64,000 bases of DNA from Verrucomicrobiales bacterium (GTDB lineage: Bacteria; Verrucomicrobiota; Verrucomicrobiia; Verrucomicrobiales; DEV007), in the NCBI GenBank assembly GCA_002726915.1, contig PBSY01000038.1, forward strand, positions 119,808 to 183,807, given 5' to 3'. Below, one piece after another: positions 50,205 through 59,190 of the stretch. The position numbers and the translations under genes were made by a program. Within the stretch, counting starts at the first letter, position 1. Each line of letters starts with the position of its first letter. The notes beneath the pieces were generated by a model. That model did not search any database, was not told where the DNA came from, and saw only the letters and a program-made list of their open reading frames with translations.

Positions 50205-52010
50205 TCAGCTCCCTTTTTTGTCCTGAATTGTGGACTTCACGTAAAGTTCACGCAACTGCTTGAAATCGACCTCGGCTGGGCTTGATGACATCAGGTCGAC
50301 TCCTTTGTTGTTTTTAGGAAAAGCAATCACTTCGCGAATACTGTCCTCCTTACAAGCCAGCATGACGAGACGGTCAAGGCCAAGCGCAATTCCGGCGTGA
50401 GGAGGGGCTCCATATTGAAATGCTCCAAGGATATGGCCAAAATTCTCAACCTGCTCCTCTTCGCCGATTCCAAGAATAGAGAATATTTTTGACTGGAGGT
50501 CACCTTCGTGAATCCGGACAGAACCACCGCCGAGCTCGTTTCCGTTGAGAACGACATCATAGGCGTCGGCGAGGATTTCGCCCCACCTAGACTCGTCAGC
50601 AAGAAGTTCCTCTTGTCCATCTTTCGGGCGGGTGAAAGGGTGGTGAACTGCATTCCACTTGCCCTCCTCTTCGTCGAAGCCTAGGAGCGGGAAGTCGATA
50701 ACCCAATGGAAGTCGAGTTCGTCTTCTTTACCTTCGAGCCAGTTATTCATCTCAGCACACTCTAGTCGAAGGCGGCCTAACACGTCGCAAACAGTAACTC
50801 GAGTATCGCAACCAAAGAGAATAAGGTCACCCTCCTCAATCTTAAGATCTTTTTCGATCGCGGCCAACTCCTCTTCGCTGAAAAATTTCACAATGGGAGA
50901 ACGCCAGGTCTCTTTCGCAGAACCACGCACTTGAATGTAGGCAAGACCACCGGCACCTGCTTCTTTGGCCACCTCTTCAAGTCGCTTAATCTGTCCTGTA
51001 GAAACGCCAGCAAATCCCTTTGCATTAATCGCACGAACAACCCCACCAGCCTCTACAGCTCGTTTGAAGACACCGAATCCAGATTCGGAAAAGTGTTCAG
51101 TCAGGTCGACAATCTCACACCCAAAACGACGCTCAGGCTTGTCGCTGCCATAGCGATCCATCGCGTCCCAGTAATCGATACGATCAAACGGAGTGTGGAT
51201 CTCAACGCCTCGGCTTTCTTTAAACACCTTTTCAAGAAGGCTCTCTATCAAGGTAAAGATATCCTCAGATTCCACAAAGCTGGCCTCAATATCCACCTGG
51301 GTGAATTCGGGCTGACGGTCAGCACGTAAATCCTCGTCGCGGAAACAACGAGCGATCTGAAAATAACGCTCTACACCCGCAACCATGAGTAACTGCTTAT
51401 ACTGCTGCGGTGCCTGAGGTAAGGCATAGAACTTGCCGGGGTTAAGACGAGATGGAACAAGGAAGTCACGTGCACCCTCAGGGGTAGATTTAGAAAGGAT
51501 AGGTGTTTCAATTTCAACGAAACCATTATCGTCAAGTCCATCACGAATCGCCTTGGTGATAGTGTGGCGCATGCGTAAATTGTTGGCCATTCGTGGGCGG
51601 CGAAGATCGAGGTAGCGATGCTTTATGCGCAGATCCTCGTTGCTAAGTTCCTTATCCAGTTGGAACGGCAGCACCTCGGCCTTGTTTAGCATCTTGAGTT
51701 CACTTGCAACGAGCTCAACCTCACCCGTCTCGATCTTTTTGTTTACAGTGGACTGGCCCTCGATTTCAGGCCGATAATCCACCCGACCAGTCACCTGAAT
51801 AACATCTTCACCGCGCAAGGTATGGCTTAACTCAGCGGCATTGGCGTTTTCTTCGGAACGGAATACGCATTGGGTCACACCTTCGCGGTCACGTATATCG
51901 ATAAAAATGACGCCACCTTGGTCACGAACGGTATTGACCCAACCAACAAGAGTGGCGGTCTCGCCCGCGTTGGATTTACGGAGTTCGTTACAGTGATGCG
52001 TTCGATACAT
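50205..52010 (-). CDS. aspS: Aspartyl-tRNA synthetase
   Basis: A 601-residue class II synthetase of the bacterial type. It has an OB-fold anticodon-binding domain at the N-terminus (LVGWVNTVRDQGGVIFIDIRD), motif 2 (FRDEDLRADRQPEFTQVDIE), a GAD insertion domain (AINAKGFAGVSTGQIKRLEEVAKEAGAGGLAYI) and motif 3 (GAPPHAGIALGLDRLVML). The length is typical (about 590). The ATG at 52008-52010 gives the normal start MYRTHHCNEL; only a TTG lies upstream. Whether it also charges tRNA-Asn cannot be told from this window. Confidence 0.96.
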   Translation of the reverse strand: MYRTHHCNELRKSNAGETATLVGWVNTVRDQGGVIFIDIRDREGVTQCVFRSEENANAAELSHTLRGEDVIQVTGRVDYRPEIEGQSTVNKKIETGEVELVASELKMLNKAEVLPFQLDKELSNEDLRIKHRYLDLRRPRMANNLRMRHTITKAIRDGLDDNGFVEIETPILSKSTPEGARDFLVPSRLNPGKFYALPQAPQQYKQLLMVAGVERYFQIARCFRDEDLRADRQPEFTQVDIEASFVESEDIFTLIESLLEKVFKESRGVEIHTPFDRIDYWDAMDRYGSDKPERRFGCEIVDLTEHFSESGFGVFKRAVEAGGVVRAINAKGFAGVSTGQIKRLEEVAKEAGAGGLAYIQVRGSAKETWRSPIVKFFSEEELAAIEKDLKIEEGDLILFGCDTRVTVCDVLGRLRLECAEMNNWLEGKEDELDFHWVIDFPLLGFDEEEGKWNAVHHPFTRPKDGQEELLADESRWGEILADAYDVVLNGNELGGGSVRIHEGDLQSKIFSILGIGEEEQVENFGHILGAFQYGAPPHAGIALGLDRLVMLACKEDSIREVIAFPKNNKGVDLMSSSPAEVDFKQLRELYVKSTIQDKKGS

Positions 52011-52240
52011 GGCTGTCTCAGCTGGGTTAATTATCAACTACGCTAGGGCAGCTTTAGGCTGGATGGCCCTTATTAAGCGTGGGCGGAGACACTACTCGTC
52101 AAATTCCAAGGTGCAAGCGTCGGTATTCGTTGGACGTTGCGAGCATCCGAGCTACTTAGGCGAGCCGACCTGTTCTACGGTGAGTGAACTTAATTGCGTG
52201 AATCCCTTATGCGGTCCTAGACGTCGTGTTTCCACCCTTC

Positions 52241-52978
52241 TCAATAATCGCCCAGATTCTTCCCAACGCTGTCATCCGTCCACCAGTAGAGAAGGCGCCC
52301 ACAGTTCTCGCAATAGGCGACTTGTTTTTCCGCTTTGACACTAACAACGGTCGATTTTGTCACTTTCATGTGACAACCTTGACACACTCCGTCAACGAGC
52401 CCCACCACAGCCATCCCTGATTTGGCCTTGAAGAGGCGTTCGTAGGTGTCGAGCAAGTCCGGGTCGACCTCAGCGGCCTGCTCCGTGCGGGTGAGTTTTT
52501 CCGCTTTAACATCACTTTCAAGCTTGGTTTTAAGCTCACCGAGGTCTTCGATTTCTTCCTGCACTGACTTTTCGTTTTCATCGAACTTGGCTCGAGCCGA
52601 ATTGAGCGCAATCTTCTGCTCATCGGCTTGCTCCATGAGCTCAATCTCCTTGTCCTCCAACGCCGTTATTTCTTCGCCATAACGCTCGATCTCCTGGCCC
52701 ATGGCCCGGAATTCTTCGTTCTTTTTAGTTTCGAATTGCTGAACCTTCAGCTTCGTTATGCTGTCTCGTCGTGTCTCCACGTCGAGCTCAAGGTTTTTGA
52801 TTGCCACCTCCACCTGCTGCAAAGCTGTTTTGGCACCGTCGAGCGCCTCCTGATCAGCGATAAGCTTCTCACGAATGTCTTCTTCTTCCAAGGGGATACC
52901 AGCCAACTCTTTTTTGAGAGCCTTCAGCTTCTGATCGTGGTGTTGAACGCGGAGCAATTTCTCAACTTCAGGGAGCAT
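52241..52978 (-). CDS. Coiled-coil protein with C4 zinc ribbon (CT398-like)
   Basis: A 245-residue protein: long coiled coil (residues about 5-180, for example EKLIADQEALDGAKTALQQ) followed by a zinc ribbon with two Cys pairs, CQGC and CENC (the latter in AYCENCGRLLYW). This matches the zf-RING-like/CT398 family found in Chlamydiae and relatives, including Verrucomicrobia. The family's role is unclear; roles in secretion or nucleic acid binding have been proposed. The ATG at 52976-52978 was chosen; the frame upstream lacks coding character. Confidence 0.85.
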   Translation of the reverse strand: MLPEVEKLLRVQHHDQKLKALKKELAGIPLEEEDIREKLIADQEALDGAKTALQQVEVAIKNLELDVETRRDSITKLKVQQFETKKNEEFRAMGQEIERYGEEITALEDKEIELMEQADEQKIALNSARAKFDENEKSVQEEIEDLGELKTKLESDVKAEKLTRTEQAAEVDPDLLDTYERLFKAKSGMAVVGLVDGVCQGCHMKVTKSTVVSVKAEKQVAYCENCGRLLYWWTDDSVGKNLGDY

Positions 52979-53114
52979 GGTGTGGTTTTGTGTTAAGGAG
53001 GTCGAGGAAGAGTAAACGGTGCTAATTTGAAAAGTAAAAGGTAAATCCACATGAGGTGAGCATGTTTTTACTAACAACATACTCACCCTTATTTAACGGG
53101 TTATTCACATTTGC

Positions 53115-53693
53115 TCATAAAAGCCAATTTGGGCGGCCGCAGGTGGGTGCCACAGCGGTCGCTTGCTCGGCACGCTCCTGCCAACCGTCCCCCTTCTCGC
53201 TCGGTAAAGCAAACCACGAACGGCAGCCTCCAAAGCTGACACAATCTTCCAGTAATAGCGGTTCTTTCAAAAGATATGGCTGCACGACAGCGTAAGAGAT
53301 TCCTGGTTTATCGCCCCACGAAAACCTTTCTCTCACCGTCGATTCCGACCATATGTGAAATGGATCCAGTTTTTGGACTTCTTCCCAATCCGTAATGAGG
53401 CCCCATGACATTGCCTCGATATAAACATCAAACGTTATCTTGCCGTCAACTCGGCCAACACTTTCGAGCGCCCTCTCGGAACCATCGGCGTTCGGCTTCA
53501 CCCGGGTAGTTTGTTCATGAAACAAACTCGGAAACAAGAAGAAGCGGTCATACAACCATTGAAACCCTGCCCTGCCTTCAGAAATGCCCCCTTTACGAAG
53601 GATCACTGTCTGCTCACCTTGAACCATCGCCTGAGCTACTAATTGCCATTCCTTGAAGGCAACAGGGTGGCGCTGGGACTTTATTTTTTTCAT
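53115..53693 (-). CDS. DUF1802 family protein
   Basis: A 192-residue protein with the DUF1802 pattern: PVAFKEWQLVAQAMVQGEQTVILRKGGISEG, then FFLFPSLFHEQTTRV (the F-L-x-P-T-x-x-H-E-like motif) and a C-terminal SYAVVQPYLLKEPLLL. Function is unknown. The ATG at 53691-53693 (MKKIKSQRH) is preferred over a TTG upstream. It is on the opposite strand to tRNA-His and rnc. Confidence 0.82.
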   Translation of the reverse strand: MKKIKSQRHPVAFKEWQLVAQAMVQGEQTVILRKGGISEGRAGFQWLYDRFFLFPSLFHEQTTRVKPNADGSERALESVGRVDGKITFDVYIEAMSWGLITDWEEVQKLDPFHIWSESTVRERFSWGDKPGISYAVVQPYLLKEPLLLEDCVSFGGCRSWFALPSEKGDGWQERAEQATAVAPTCGRPNWLL

Positions 53694-53837
53694 GCACCTT
53701 AACCTTTTGGTCAATGCTAAGACTGTCTGGCTTTAGCAAGAGGAAGCCTTACCTGTGAATTTTCCACTGGAAAAACCGATTTGATGCGATACTTTCCGCC
53801 CTTGCTGGATTGGTCTGTGGCCTTTTGGCAAAAAGAT

Positions 53838-53913
53838 GGTGGCTGTAGCTCAGGGGTAGAGCCCCGGTTTGTGGTACCGGTTGTCGCGGGTTCAAATCCC
53901 GTCAGCCACCCCA
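53838..53913 (+). tRNA. tRNA-His (anticodon GTG)
   Basis: A cloverleaf with acceptor GTGGCTG paired to CAGCCAC, an extra G at position -1 opposite C73 (both histidine identity elements), and encoded CCA. The anticodon stem CCGGT/ACCGG carries the loop TTGTGGT with anticodon GTG, and the T-arm is CGGG TTCAAAT CCCG. Only 74 bases separate it from the start of rnc on the same strand. Confidence 0.95.
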
Positions 53914-53987
53914 TCTCCCCGTTTCAAAATCGCTCAGAGGGTCAGAGTTGCCTCAAACTTGCTTCTGTTGATGTCGCAATAGTTTCT

Positions 53988-54692
53988 ATGGAATCGCTCG
54001 AAACCAGAATTGATTATGAATTTGCCAATTCATTGCTGCTCGCGGAAGCGCTGACGCACCCTAGTCTCGCCTATGAATCTCGCAAACCCAGCTTCGACAA
54101 CCAGCGGCTCGAATTTTTGGGTGATGCTGTGATCCAACTAATTTTGACCGACGAGCTTTACCGGTTATTCCCTGAACTCAATGAAGGACACCTAACAAAG
54201 CTGCGCAGCCGCCTTGTGTCTCGTGACGCGCTTTGCCGCTACGCGAAAAAAATTGAGCTTGGCTCTTACCTAATGCTTGGAAAGGGTGAAGATGCAAACG
54301 GCGGACGTGGCCGGCCATCGAATCTCGCTGACGCTTTTGAAGCGCTCGCTGGAGCCATCTATCTCGATAGCAGTTTTGAACAGGTTCAATCTTTTCTCCT
54401 TAATAATTTTCGAGAGTTTATCGAAGACATAACAGCCGACCCGGAAGAAAATAATCCAAAAGGTGAGCTTCAAGAGCATCTCCAATCTATATCAACGTCG
54501 AGTCCTTCATATGCTATTATTTCGCAGGAAGGTCCTGATCATCAGAAGCAATTCCTTGCCGAAGTTAAATGGGAAGGATTAAACTTAGGGAGGGGTTCTG
54601 GTTTGAGCAAAAAAGAGGCGGAAACAGCGGCTGCTGCTGAAGCTCTTGAGAAGCGCGTTTGGCGTATATGGGAGGGCTCAAGGAATCGTTAA
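53988..54692 (+). CDS. rnc: Ribonuclease III
   Basis: A 234-residue dsRNA endonuclease used in rRNA processing and mRNA decay. The catalytic signature NQRLEFLGDAVIQLILT lies near residues 37-53, the second catalytic segment LADAFEALAGAIYLDSSF near residues 107-124, and the C-terminal dsRNA-binding domain includes NPKGELQEHLQ and GSGLSKKEAETAAAAEAL. The length matches E. coli RNase III (226). The ATG at 53988 was chosen, since the frame extends upstream through the tRNA. The tRNA-His gene precedes it closely. Confidence 0.95.
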   Translation: MESLETRIDYEFANSLLLAEALTHPSLAYESRKPSFDNQRLEFLGDAVIQLILTDELYRLFPELNEGHLTKLRSRLVSRDALCRYAKKIELGSYLMLGKGEDANGGRGRPSNLADAFEALAGAIYLDSSFEQVQSFLLNNFREFIEDITADPEENNPKGELQEHLQSISTSSPSYAIISQEGPDHQKQFLAEVKWEGLNLGRGSGLSKKEAETAAAAEALEKRVWRIWEGSRNR

Positions 54693-54717
54693 TAACTCGA
54701 CAACTGTTGTGAAGGAC

Positions 54718-54850
54718 TGTGAAAAACCGCTGCGTTGTTCACAGAAGACAGTGCTTGCTCGCTTTGCTCACATGACTTATTCACAGAAACAACCATCCGC
54801 TAAGGCGTTCATTATGAGACGGCTAGAAACTAAGTTCATACTTATTCACC
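54718..54850. other. Cluster of DnaA-box-like nonamers next to an AT-rich stretch
   Basis: Between the convergent rnc and GT9 genes there are two exact matches to TTWTNCACA: TTTTTCACA on the minus strand (54718-54726) and TTATTCACA on the plus strand (54777-54785). Two sites have one mismatch, TTGTTCACA (54735-54743) and TTATTCACC (54842-54850), and TTGCTCACA (54764-54772) has two. An AT-rich run with TATAATAATAAG and TAATTATTT follows at about 54852-54893. Another exact site is at 53101-53109. This resembles an origin or a DnaA-titrating locus; neither is shown. Confidence 0.4.
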
Positions 54851-54883
54851 GATATAATAATAAGTAATTATTTCCTTATAAAA

Positions 54884-55834
54884 TCAGTCTCTTCTATTAG
54901 GATGTGAAGAACTCCAGAACGCGAGCGCATCAAGCACCTCTAGCACCTCCAAGCCAGCGAGGCTCCGGTCTTTAGAAACAAGCTTTTTCATTTTCGAAGA
55001 AGCGGGCGCCCAAACTTCAGGATTTGTAGGACCAAACAGGAGAAGACCCGCTGCTCCTGCGCTCGCCGCCAAATGTGAGATGCCGCTATCGTGGCCTAAG
55101 TAAAAGTCAATGTGATTGAAAACAGCACCAAGCTCAGGCAAATTAAGTCCTTGTAGATGGGTGAAGGGAAGGTTTTTCCGATCGAGCAAAGCAAGAAATT
55201 GTTCGATGGTCGAATGTTCGGCTTCGCCACTGGTCACGAGGAAATCGACATCGAGCTGGTGATGAAGCCTAGAAAGCAATTCAGCCCATAAATCGAGCGG
55301 CCAGTTTTTCGAGGCGCTCCCACTTCCCGGATGAAGAGCAACACACCGACGGAGAGGCAGAGCAGCTGATTTAGAAGAGAGGGGGTAAGAAAAAGTGGAA
55401 TCGTCACGTTCAAGATACAAAGCTAAAGCATTGAGCGGTGCTGCAAGTTGCAGGGCGGCGGGAACGAAGGGCTGTTCTTCGACCGCGCGGAAGGGACCGG
55501 TTAGGAGTGTCTGGACGTCGGACCGATTGAGATTATCTCTGAAGTAACCGTCAGGGTCGTAAAGGTAGCTAACAACCACGTCAAACGACGAAAAATAATC
55601 GCACCATTCTTGGTCTAGTTCGGCCCCTGGAACAAAGAACGTTGCGAGTCGAGCATCTTCAATGGAGCAAGTACAATCAGCAAGCCCCGCAGCAGTGGCT
55701 AAACACGTGATTGCAGGGTAACCAAGTATTTCAATTTCATTATTTGGCAACTGCTCCCGAACCAAACGAACCGCCGGCATGGTTAAAATGAAGTCGCCAA
55801 CGGCACCACCACGAATAAAAAGAATTTTTCCCAT
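54884..55834 (-). CDS. Glycosyltransferase family 9 (heptosyltransferase-like)
   Basis: A 316-residue GT9 enzyme. The N-terminus KILFIRGGAVGDFILTMPAVRLVREQ is the family start, and the C-terminal half has CVALHPGSGSASKNWPLDLWAELL and LGHDSGISHLAASAGAAGLLLFGPTNPEVWAP with the nucleotide-sugar-binding segment. Family members add heptose to LPS core or transfer other sugars in the cytoplasm or at the inner membrane. The donor is unknown. It starts 18 bases after the gluconokinase gene on the same strand, so it may be cotranscribed. Confidence 0.88.
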   Translation of the reverse strand: MGKILFIRGGAVGDFILTMPAVRLVREQLPNNEIEILGYPAITCLATAAGLADCTCSIEDARLATFFVPGAELDQEWCDYFSSFDVVVSYLYDPDGYFRDNLNRSDVQTLLTGPFRAVEEQPFVPAALQLAAPLNALALYLERDDSTFSYPLSSKSAALPLRRCVALHPGSGSASKNWPLDLWAELLSRLHHQLDVDFLVTSGEAEHSTIEQFLALLDRKNLPFTHLQGLNLPELGAVFNHIDFYLGHDSGISHLAASAGAAGLLLFGPTNPEVWAPASSKMKKLVSKDRSLAGLEVLEVLDALAFWSSSHPNRRD

Positions 55835-55852
55835 ACCGCGTCGAAAGTATGT

Positions 55853-56347
55853 TCACAACCAGTCACAAATAGAACGAATCAGGGTACTTGGAGAGGATTG
55901 GACGGACAACTTTAAAACGTTCGGAGCGTTTTTTGGTTCTTCTACTGTGTCGAACTGGCTCTTTAACAAAGCCGATGTCATATACTCATGCTCACGCTCA
56001 TCTATGCGGCTCTTAATGAGCTCAAAGCTTCCCTCAAGATAGATTAGCCTAGGATCTTCGAAACTATGGAACAGGTAATGTCGGTAGGATTCTTTCAAAG
56101 CAGAACAAGACAATACCGAGATGCGCCCAGAAGATAATTCCACGTGTGCAGCTGTGATCATTTGGTCAAACCAAGGCCATCGATCTTCGTCGGTCAGAGG
56201 AGTTCCGCCCGCCATTTTGGCTTTCGCCTCCAATGTGTGGAAAGAATCTCCCTCAAGATAAGTTCCCCCGAGCGTCTCTGAGAGGCCTTTCGCGATGGTG
56301 GTTTTGCCGCACCCAGAGACCCCCATTACGACGATGAAAGACTTCAT
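55853..56347 (-). CDS. Gluconokinase (GntK/thermoresistant family)
   Basis: A 164-residue P-loop kinase. Walker A is GVSGCGKTT (residues 9-17), followed by the family motifs LEGDSFHTLEAKAKMAGGTPLTDEDRWPW and VLSCSALKESYRHYL. It phosphorylates gluconate to 6-phosphogluconate. It follows an enolase-superfamily gene after 3 bases, suggesting that a sugar-acid dehydratase and this kinase act in one pathway, although the real substrate of the kinase might be a related aldonate. The GT9 gene follows. Confidence 0.92.
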   Translation of the reverse strand: MKSFIVVMGVSGCGKTTIAKGLSETLGGTYLEGDSFHTLEAKAKMAGGTPLTDEDRWPWFDQMITAAHVELSSGRISVLSCSALKESYRHYLFHSFEDPRLIYLEGSFELIKSRIDEREHEYMTSALLKSQFDTVEEPKNAPNVLKLSVQSSPSTLIRSICDWL

Positions 56348-56350
56348 GGG

Positions 56351-57739
56351 TTACCCGTAAACCGGACTTGGCAGCGTGCGGTTAATTTCGCTGATGCGAT
56401 ATCCAAACCCCTGATCAGAAAGGGTAGAACCATCAAGCACCCCTTTTTGCCTGCGATAAAGCCCTGGATGAACCATTCGTTCCGGCGCGCTCTCTTCCGG
56501 GTAGAATTGCATACCATTGGACTCGACTCCCATGATGGTTCCTGCGTTTGCAGCGAGCAAAAAGTGAGGAATCTGTGCCAGCATTGGATTAGTGAGATCT
56601 TGGACCATCAGGCCCATGCCGTGCGCCTTGGCCCAGCAAAGGCTGAGAAGAGCGCCGGTCTGTGTTTTACAGGTTTTCAACGCGACACCATTCCAGCCCA
56701 GTTCTCGACCTAGCCTCACAAACCTCCAATCGTGGGCACTTTCATCCATGAATAAGGGTTTGCGGGCGCTGACGCTGTGAACATCAATTTGATTGGCATC
56801 AAGGTCATAAGGGAAGGGCTGCTCAACGTAGAGAATTTTTTGATACACCACAGGATCATCAACCTTGAATCGGTCGAGAATGTCATTCACGTAAGCTGGA
56901 TCTCTGACAGTGCAGTTAAAGTCTGTTGTGAGCCAGGCAACGTTCTCCTCTTTGCATATCTGACCTATCTTCGAAAGACGCTCACAATCCCATTTTTCGT
57001 CATTTCCGCGGAGCTTTATCTTGAGACAAGTGAGACCGTCCTGTCGGATCCAGTCGCGCAAAAGCACTGGATAACCATCGTTTGGTTCTTCGCCCGTCAG
57101 TTCATCTTCGCTAACCGGGTCGAGTCCTCCAACTAGATGCCAAACAGGAAGCTGCGACGGGGGTGAGGGGCTTAAATAATCATTGGGAAAAGCGTTATCA
57201 AATCTCACATCAGGTGCGGCGGATTCTAGAAAGTCACCGAGATCTCGGGAGAGAAAACTATGATTATAAGTTGAATAGATTGGCCGTTTATGAAGTTGCC
57301 CATACGCGTCGTGAACCGCTATATCCAATAAAGAAAAGCAGACCAGAGCGGCGAGGTGCGGCAGGCCCCTTTCTCCGGTGCGATCGGCGTTAAATTCGTC
57401 TTGCAGCTGAGGCAGTCTATGTTCAATAAAATCATGACCAATTTCAAGCGGGTGCCCAGCTTCACCAAATTCGTTTAGCGCCTTAGCGAGTTTTATGGTG
57501 AAATCTTTCAGCGCCTCATGCCTATCCTCGTAATCAATCGAAGATGGCCAGACCCAGGCCACCGAAAGGGGTGTCTCCCCCCAACCCTCGGCGTAGCATC
57601 CATTTTCGCCCTCTACGATCACCCGAGCTCGGGCACAGGTGACTGAATTGAGAACTTGAGAGCCAAACTTTAAGGGCACCCGCATTTCAACAGGAAGAAA
57701 GTGGAGAGTAACTTCGCGAATAATGGCTTGCTTAGACAT
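56351..57739 (-). CDS. Enolase-superfamily enzyme (mandelate racemase/muconate lactonising type)
   Basis: A 462-residue protein. It has the capping domain at the N-terminus and a barrel with the catalytic LKIKLRG (a K-x-K motif). Metal ligands are in LTTDFN (Asp), YVEQPF (Glu) and FMDESAHD (Asp), and a lysine stretch LKTCKTQTGA follows on the opposite face. A long insertion between residues about 170 and 230 (SPSPPSQLPVWHLVGGLDP) is larger than in most relatives. Probable reactions are dehydration or epimerisation of a sugar acid; the exact one cannot be read. The gluconokinase gene follows after 3 bases. Confidence 0.8.
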   Translation of the reverse strand: MSKQAIIREVTLHFLPVEMRVPLKFGSQVLNSVTCARARVIVEGENGCYAEGWGETPLSVAWVWPSSIDYEDRHEALKDFTIKLAKALNEFGEAGHPLEIGHDFIEHRLPQLQDEFNADRTGERGLPHLAALVCFSLLDIAVHDAYGQLHKRPIYSTYNHSFLSRDLGDFLESAAPDVRFDNAFPNDYLSPSPPSQLPVWHLVGGLDPVSEDELTGEEPNDGYPVLLRDWIRQDGLTCLKIKLRGNDEKWDCERLSKIGQICKEENVAWLTTDFNCTVRDPAYVNDILDRFKVDDPVVYQKILYVEQPFPYDLDANQIDVHSVSARKPLFMDESAHDWRFVRLGRELGWNGVALKTCKTQTGALLSLCWAKAHGMGLMVQDLTNPMLAQIPHFLLAANAGTIMGVESNGMQFYPEESAPERMVHPGLYRRQKGVLDGSTLSDQGFGYRISEINRTLPSPVYG

Positions 57740-57768
57740 CAGGTGAGACGGGAGGAATAATAACCTAA

Positions 57769-59088
57769 CTATACTTCGGCCATCAGGCTTTCAATTTCGT
57801 CCGGTTCAATCGGTATACGGGCCATTAAATCAAGATTTCCACCAGAGCGAACAATAATGTCGTTCTCAAGTCGAACCCCGAACCCTTCTTCAGGTAAATA
57901 GATTCCCGGCTCTATGGTAACACACATGTTTTCAACGAAGACTTTTTCAGTGGAAGTGACATCGTGCACATCAATACCAAGGCTATGAGAAACGCCATGC
58001 ATAAAATACTTGCGGTAAGCGCGCTGCTTTTCAGGCAGGCTATTTTCCTCCCGTTCCCTTGCGACCACCTCAGGGTCAAGCAGATCAAGACTTATTAGTT
58101 CTTCTTCGGTGGCCCGCGCCACCTCTTTGGCATAGACTTCCTGCATATCCTTTCCAGGCACGATGAGCTCATCAATGCAGAGACGAAAGATCCGCAAAAC
58201 AGCCTCATAAACTGCGCGTTGTCGCGGCGTGAACTTCCCGCTAACCGGAATAGTACGGGTTAGATCAGCATTGTAATTGGCATATTCTGCAGCAACATCG
58301 AGCAGGAGCAACTCACCCTCACGACACTTCTGATCGTTATCGAGATAATGTAGGACGCAGCTGTTTTTGCCGGAAGCAATAATAGGCTCATAGGCGAAGC
58401 CCCGCGATCCATGACGGATAAATTCATGAATTAATTCAGCCTCAACTTCATACTCCATCACGCCAGGCTTCACAAATCCAAGGATTCGACGAAATCCTTT
58501 TGCTGTGATGTCGCAAGCAGTTTGAAGCTGGTCAATCTCAATCTGCGACTTTTCCTGCCGCAAGCGATGCATAATAGGGCCAAGGCGGCAGTAGTGATGG
58601 CTTTGATAGAGTTCCTGACACTTGTGGCGAAAACGTGCATCCCGAGAAAGTTGTAGTGGTGCTGAAGGGCTGGAACATTCGTTAGCATTGACGTATATAA
58701 TCGAATTTTCGCGGGTCAGTCTGCGCAGGTAGTAATCGAACTCAGTCGTCCATTGAACATTTTTAATACCAGAAATTTCCGCAGCTTTTTCTTTCGATAG
58801 TTTGTGCCCCTCCCAAATTTTTAGGAGCTCTGAAGTTTCACGAACAAAAAGAACCTCTCTCATCTTTGGGTCCGAGTGGCTCGGACAGACTACAAGAATT
58901 GTCTCTTCCTGATCAGCACCAGTTAGGTAAAAGAGGTCACTGTTTTGGATGAAGCGGGTTGATCCATCAGCACAACGCCACGGAATTTCTGAAGAGTGAA
59001 AAATAGCGAAGGCGCCTTTGGGTATTTCACGAGCCAGTCGACACCGGTTGGAAATAAATAAATCCGAAGGAATGGATCGATATTTCAT
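57769..59088 (-). CDS. pepP: Xaa-Pro aminopeptidase (M24, PepP-like)
   Basis: A 439-residue aminopeptidase P. The N-terminal creatinase-like domain includes FRIHSS-type AIFHSSEIPWRCADGSTRFIQNSDLFYLTG. The M24 metal ligands are visible: Asp in LLLDVAAEYANYNADLTRT, His in MHGVSHSLGIDVHD, Glu in CVTIEPGIYLPEE and Glu in GVRLENDI. It removes N-terminal residues before proline. The ATG at 59086-59088 was chosen over an upstream TTG. It is divergent from the sigma-54 regulator gene. Confidence 0.9.
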   Translation of the reverse strand: MKYRSIPSDLFISNRCRLAREIPKGAFAIFHSSEIPWRCADGSTRFIQNSDLFYLTGADQEETILVVCPSHSDPKMREVLFVRETSELLKIWEGHKLSKEKAAEISGIKNVQWTTEFDYYLRRLTRENSIIYVNANECSSPSAPLQLSRDARFRHKCQELYQSHHYCRLGPIMHRLRQEKSQIEIDQLQTACDITAKGFRRILGFVKPGVMEYEVEAELIHEFIRHGSRGFAYEPIIASGKNSCVLHYLDNDQKCREGELLLLDVAAEYANYNADLTRTIPVSGKFTPRQRAVYEAVLRIFRLCIDELIVPGKDMQEVYAKEVARATEEELISLDLLDPEVVAREREENSLPEKQRAYRKYFMHGVSHSLGIDVHDVTSTEKVFVENMCVTIEPGIYLPEEGFGVRLENDIIVRSGGNLDLMARIPIEPDEIESLMAEV

Positions 59089-59190
59089 GGGCAAAATTTC
59101 AGTGAAAACAAGGGATTGTGTTATAGTCGTGGGCCAAAGCTAGAAAGAGGCCATACAGGTTTCTTTCAGAGCCTTAATTTTCAACCCTTT

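Noticed and set aside
52038..52240. Structured RNA (RNase P or other) between aspS and the zinc-ribbon gene
   Set aside because: I checked for RNase P, SRP RNA, tmRNA and 6S signatures and found none. It is probably leader and spacer sequence.
53781..53987. N-terminal extension of RNase III through the tRNA-His gene
   Set aside because: The frame is open by chance through the tRNA; the ATG at 53988 gives the normal RNase III start.
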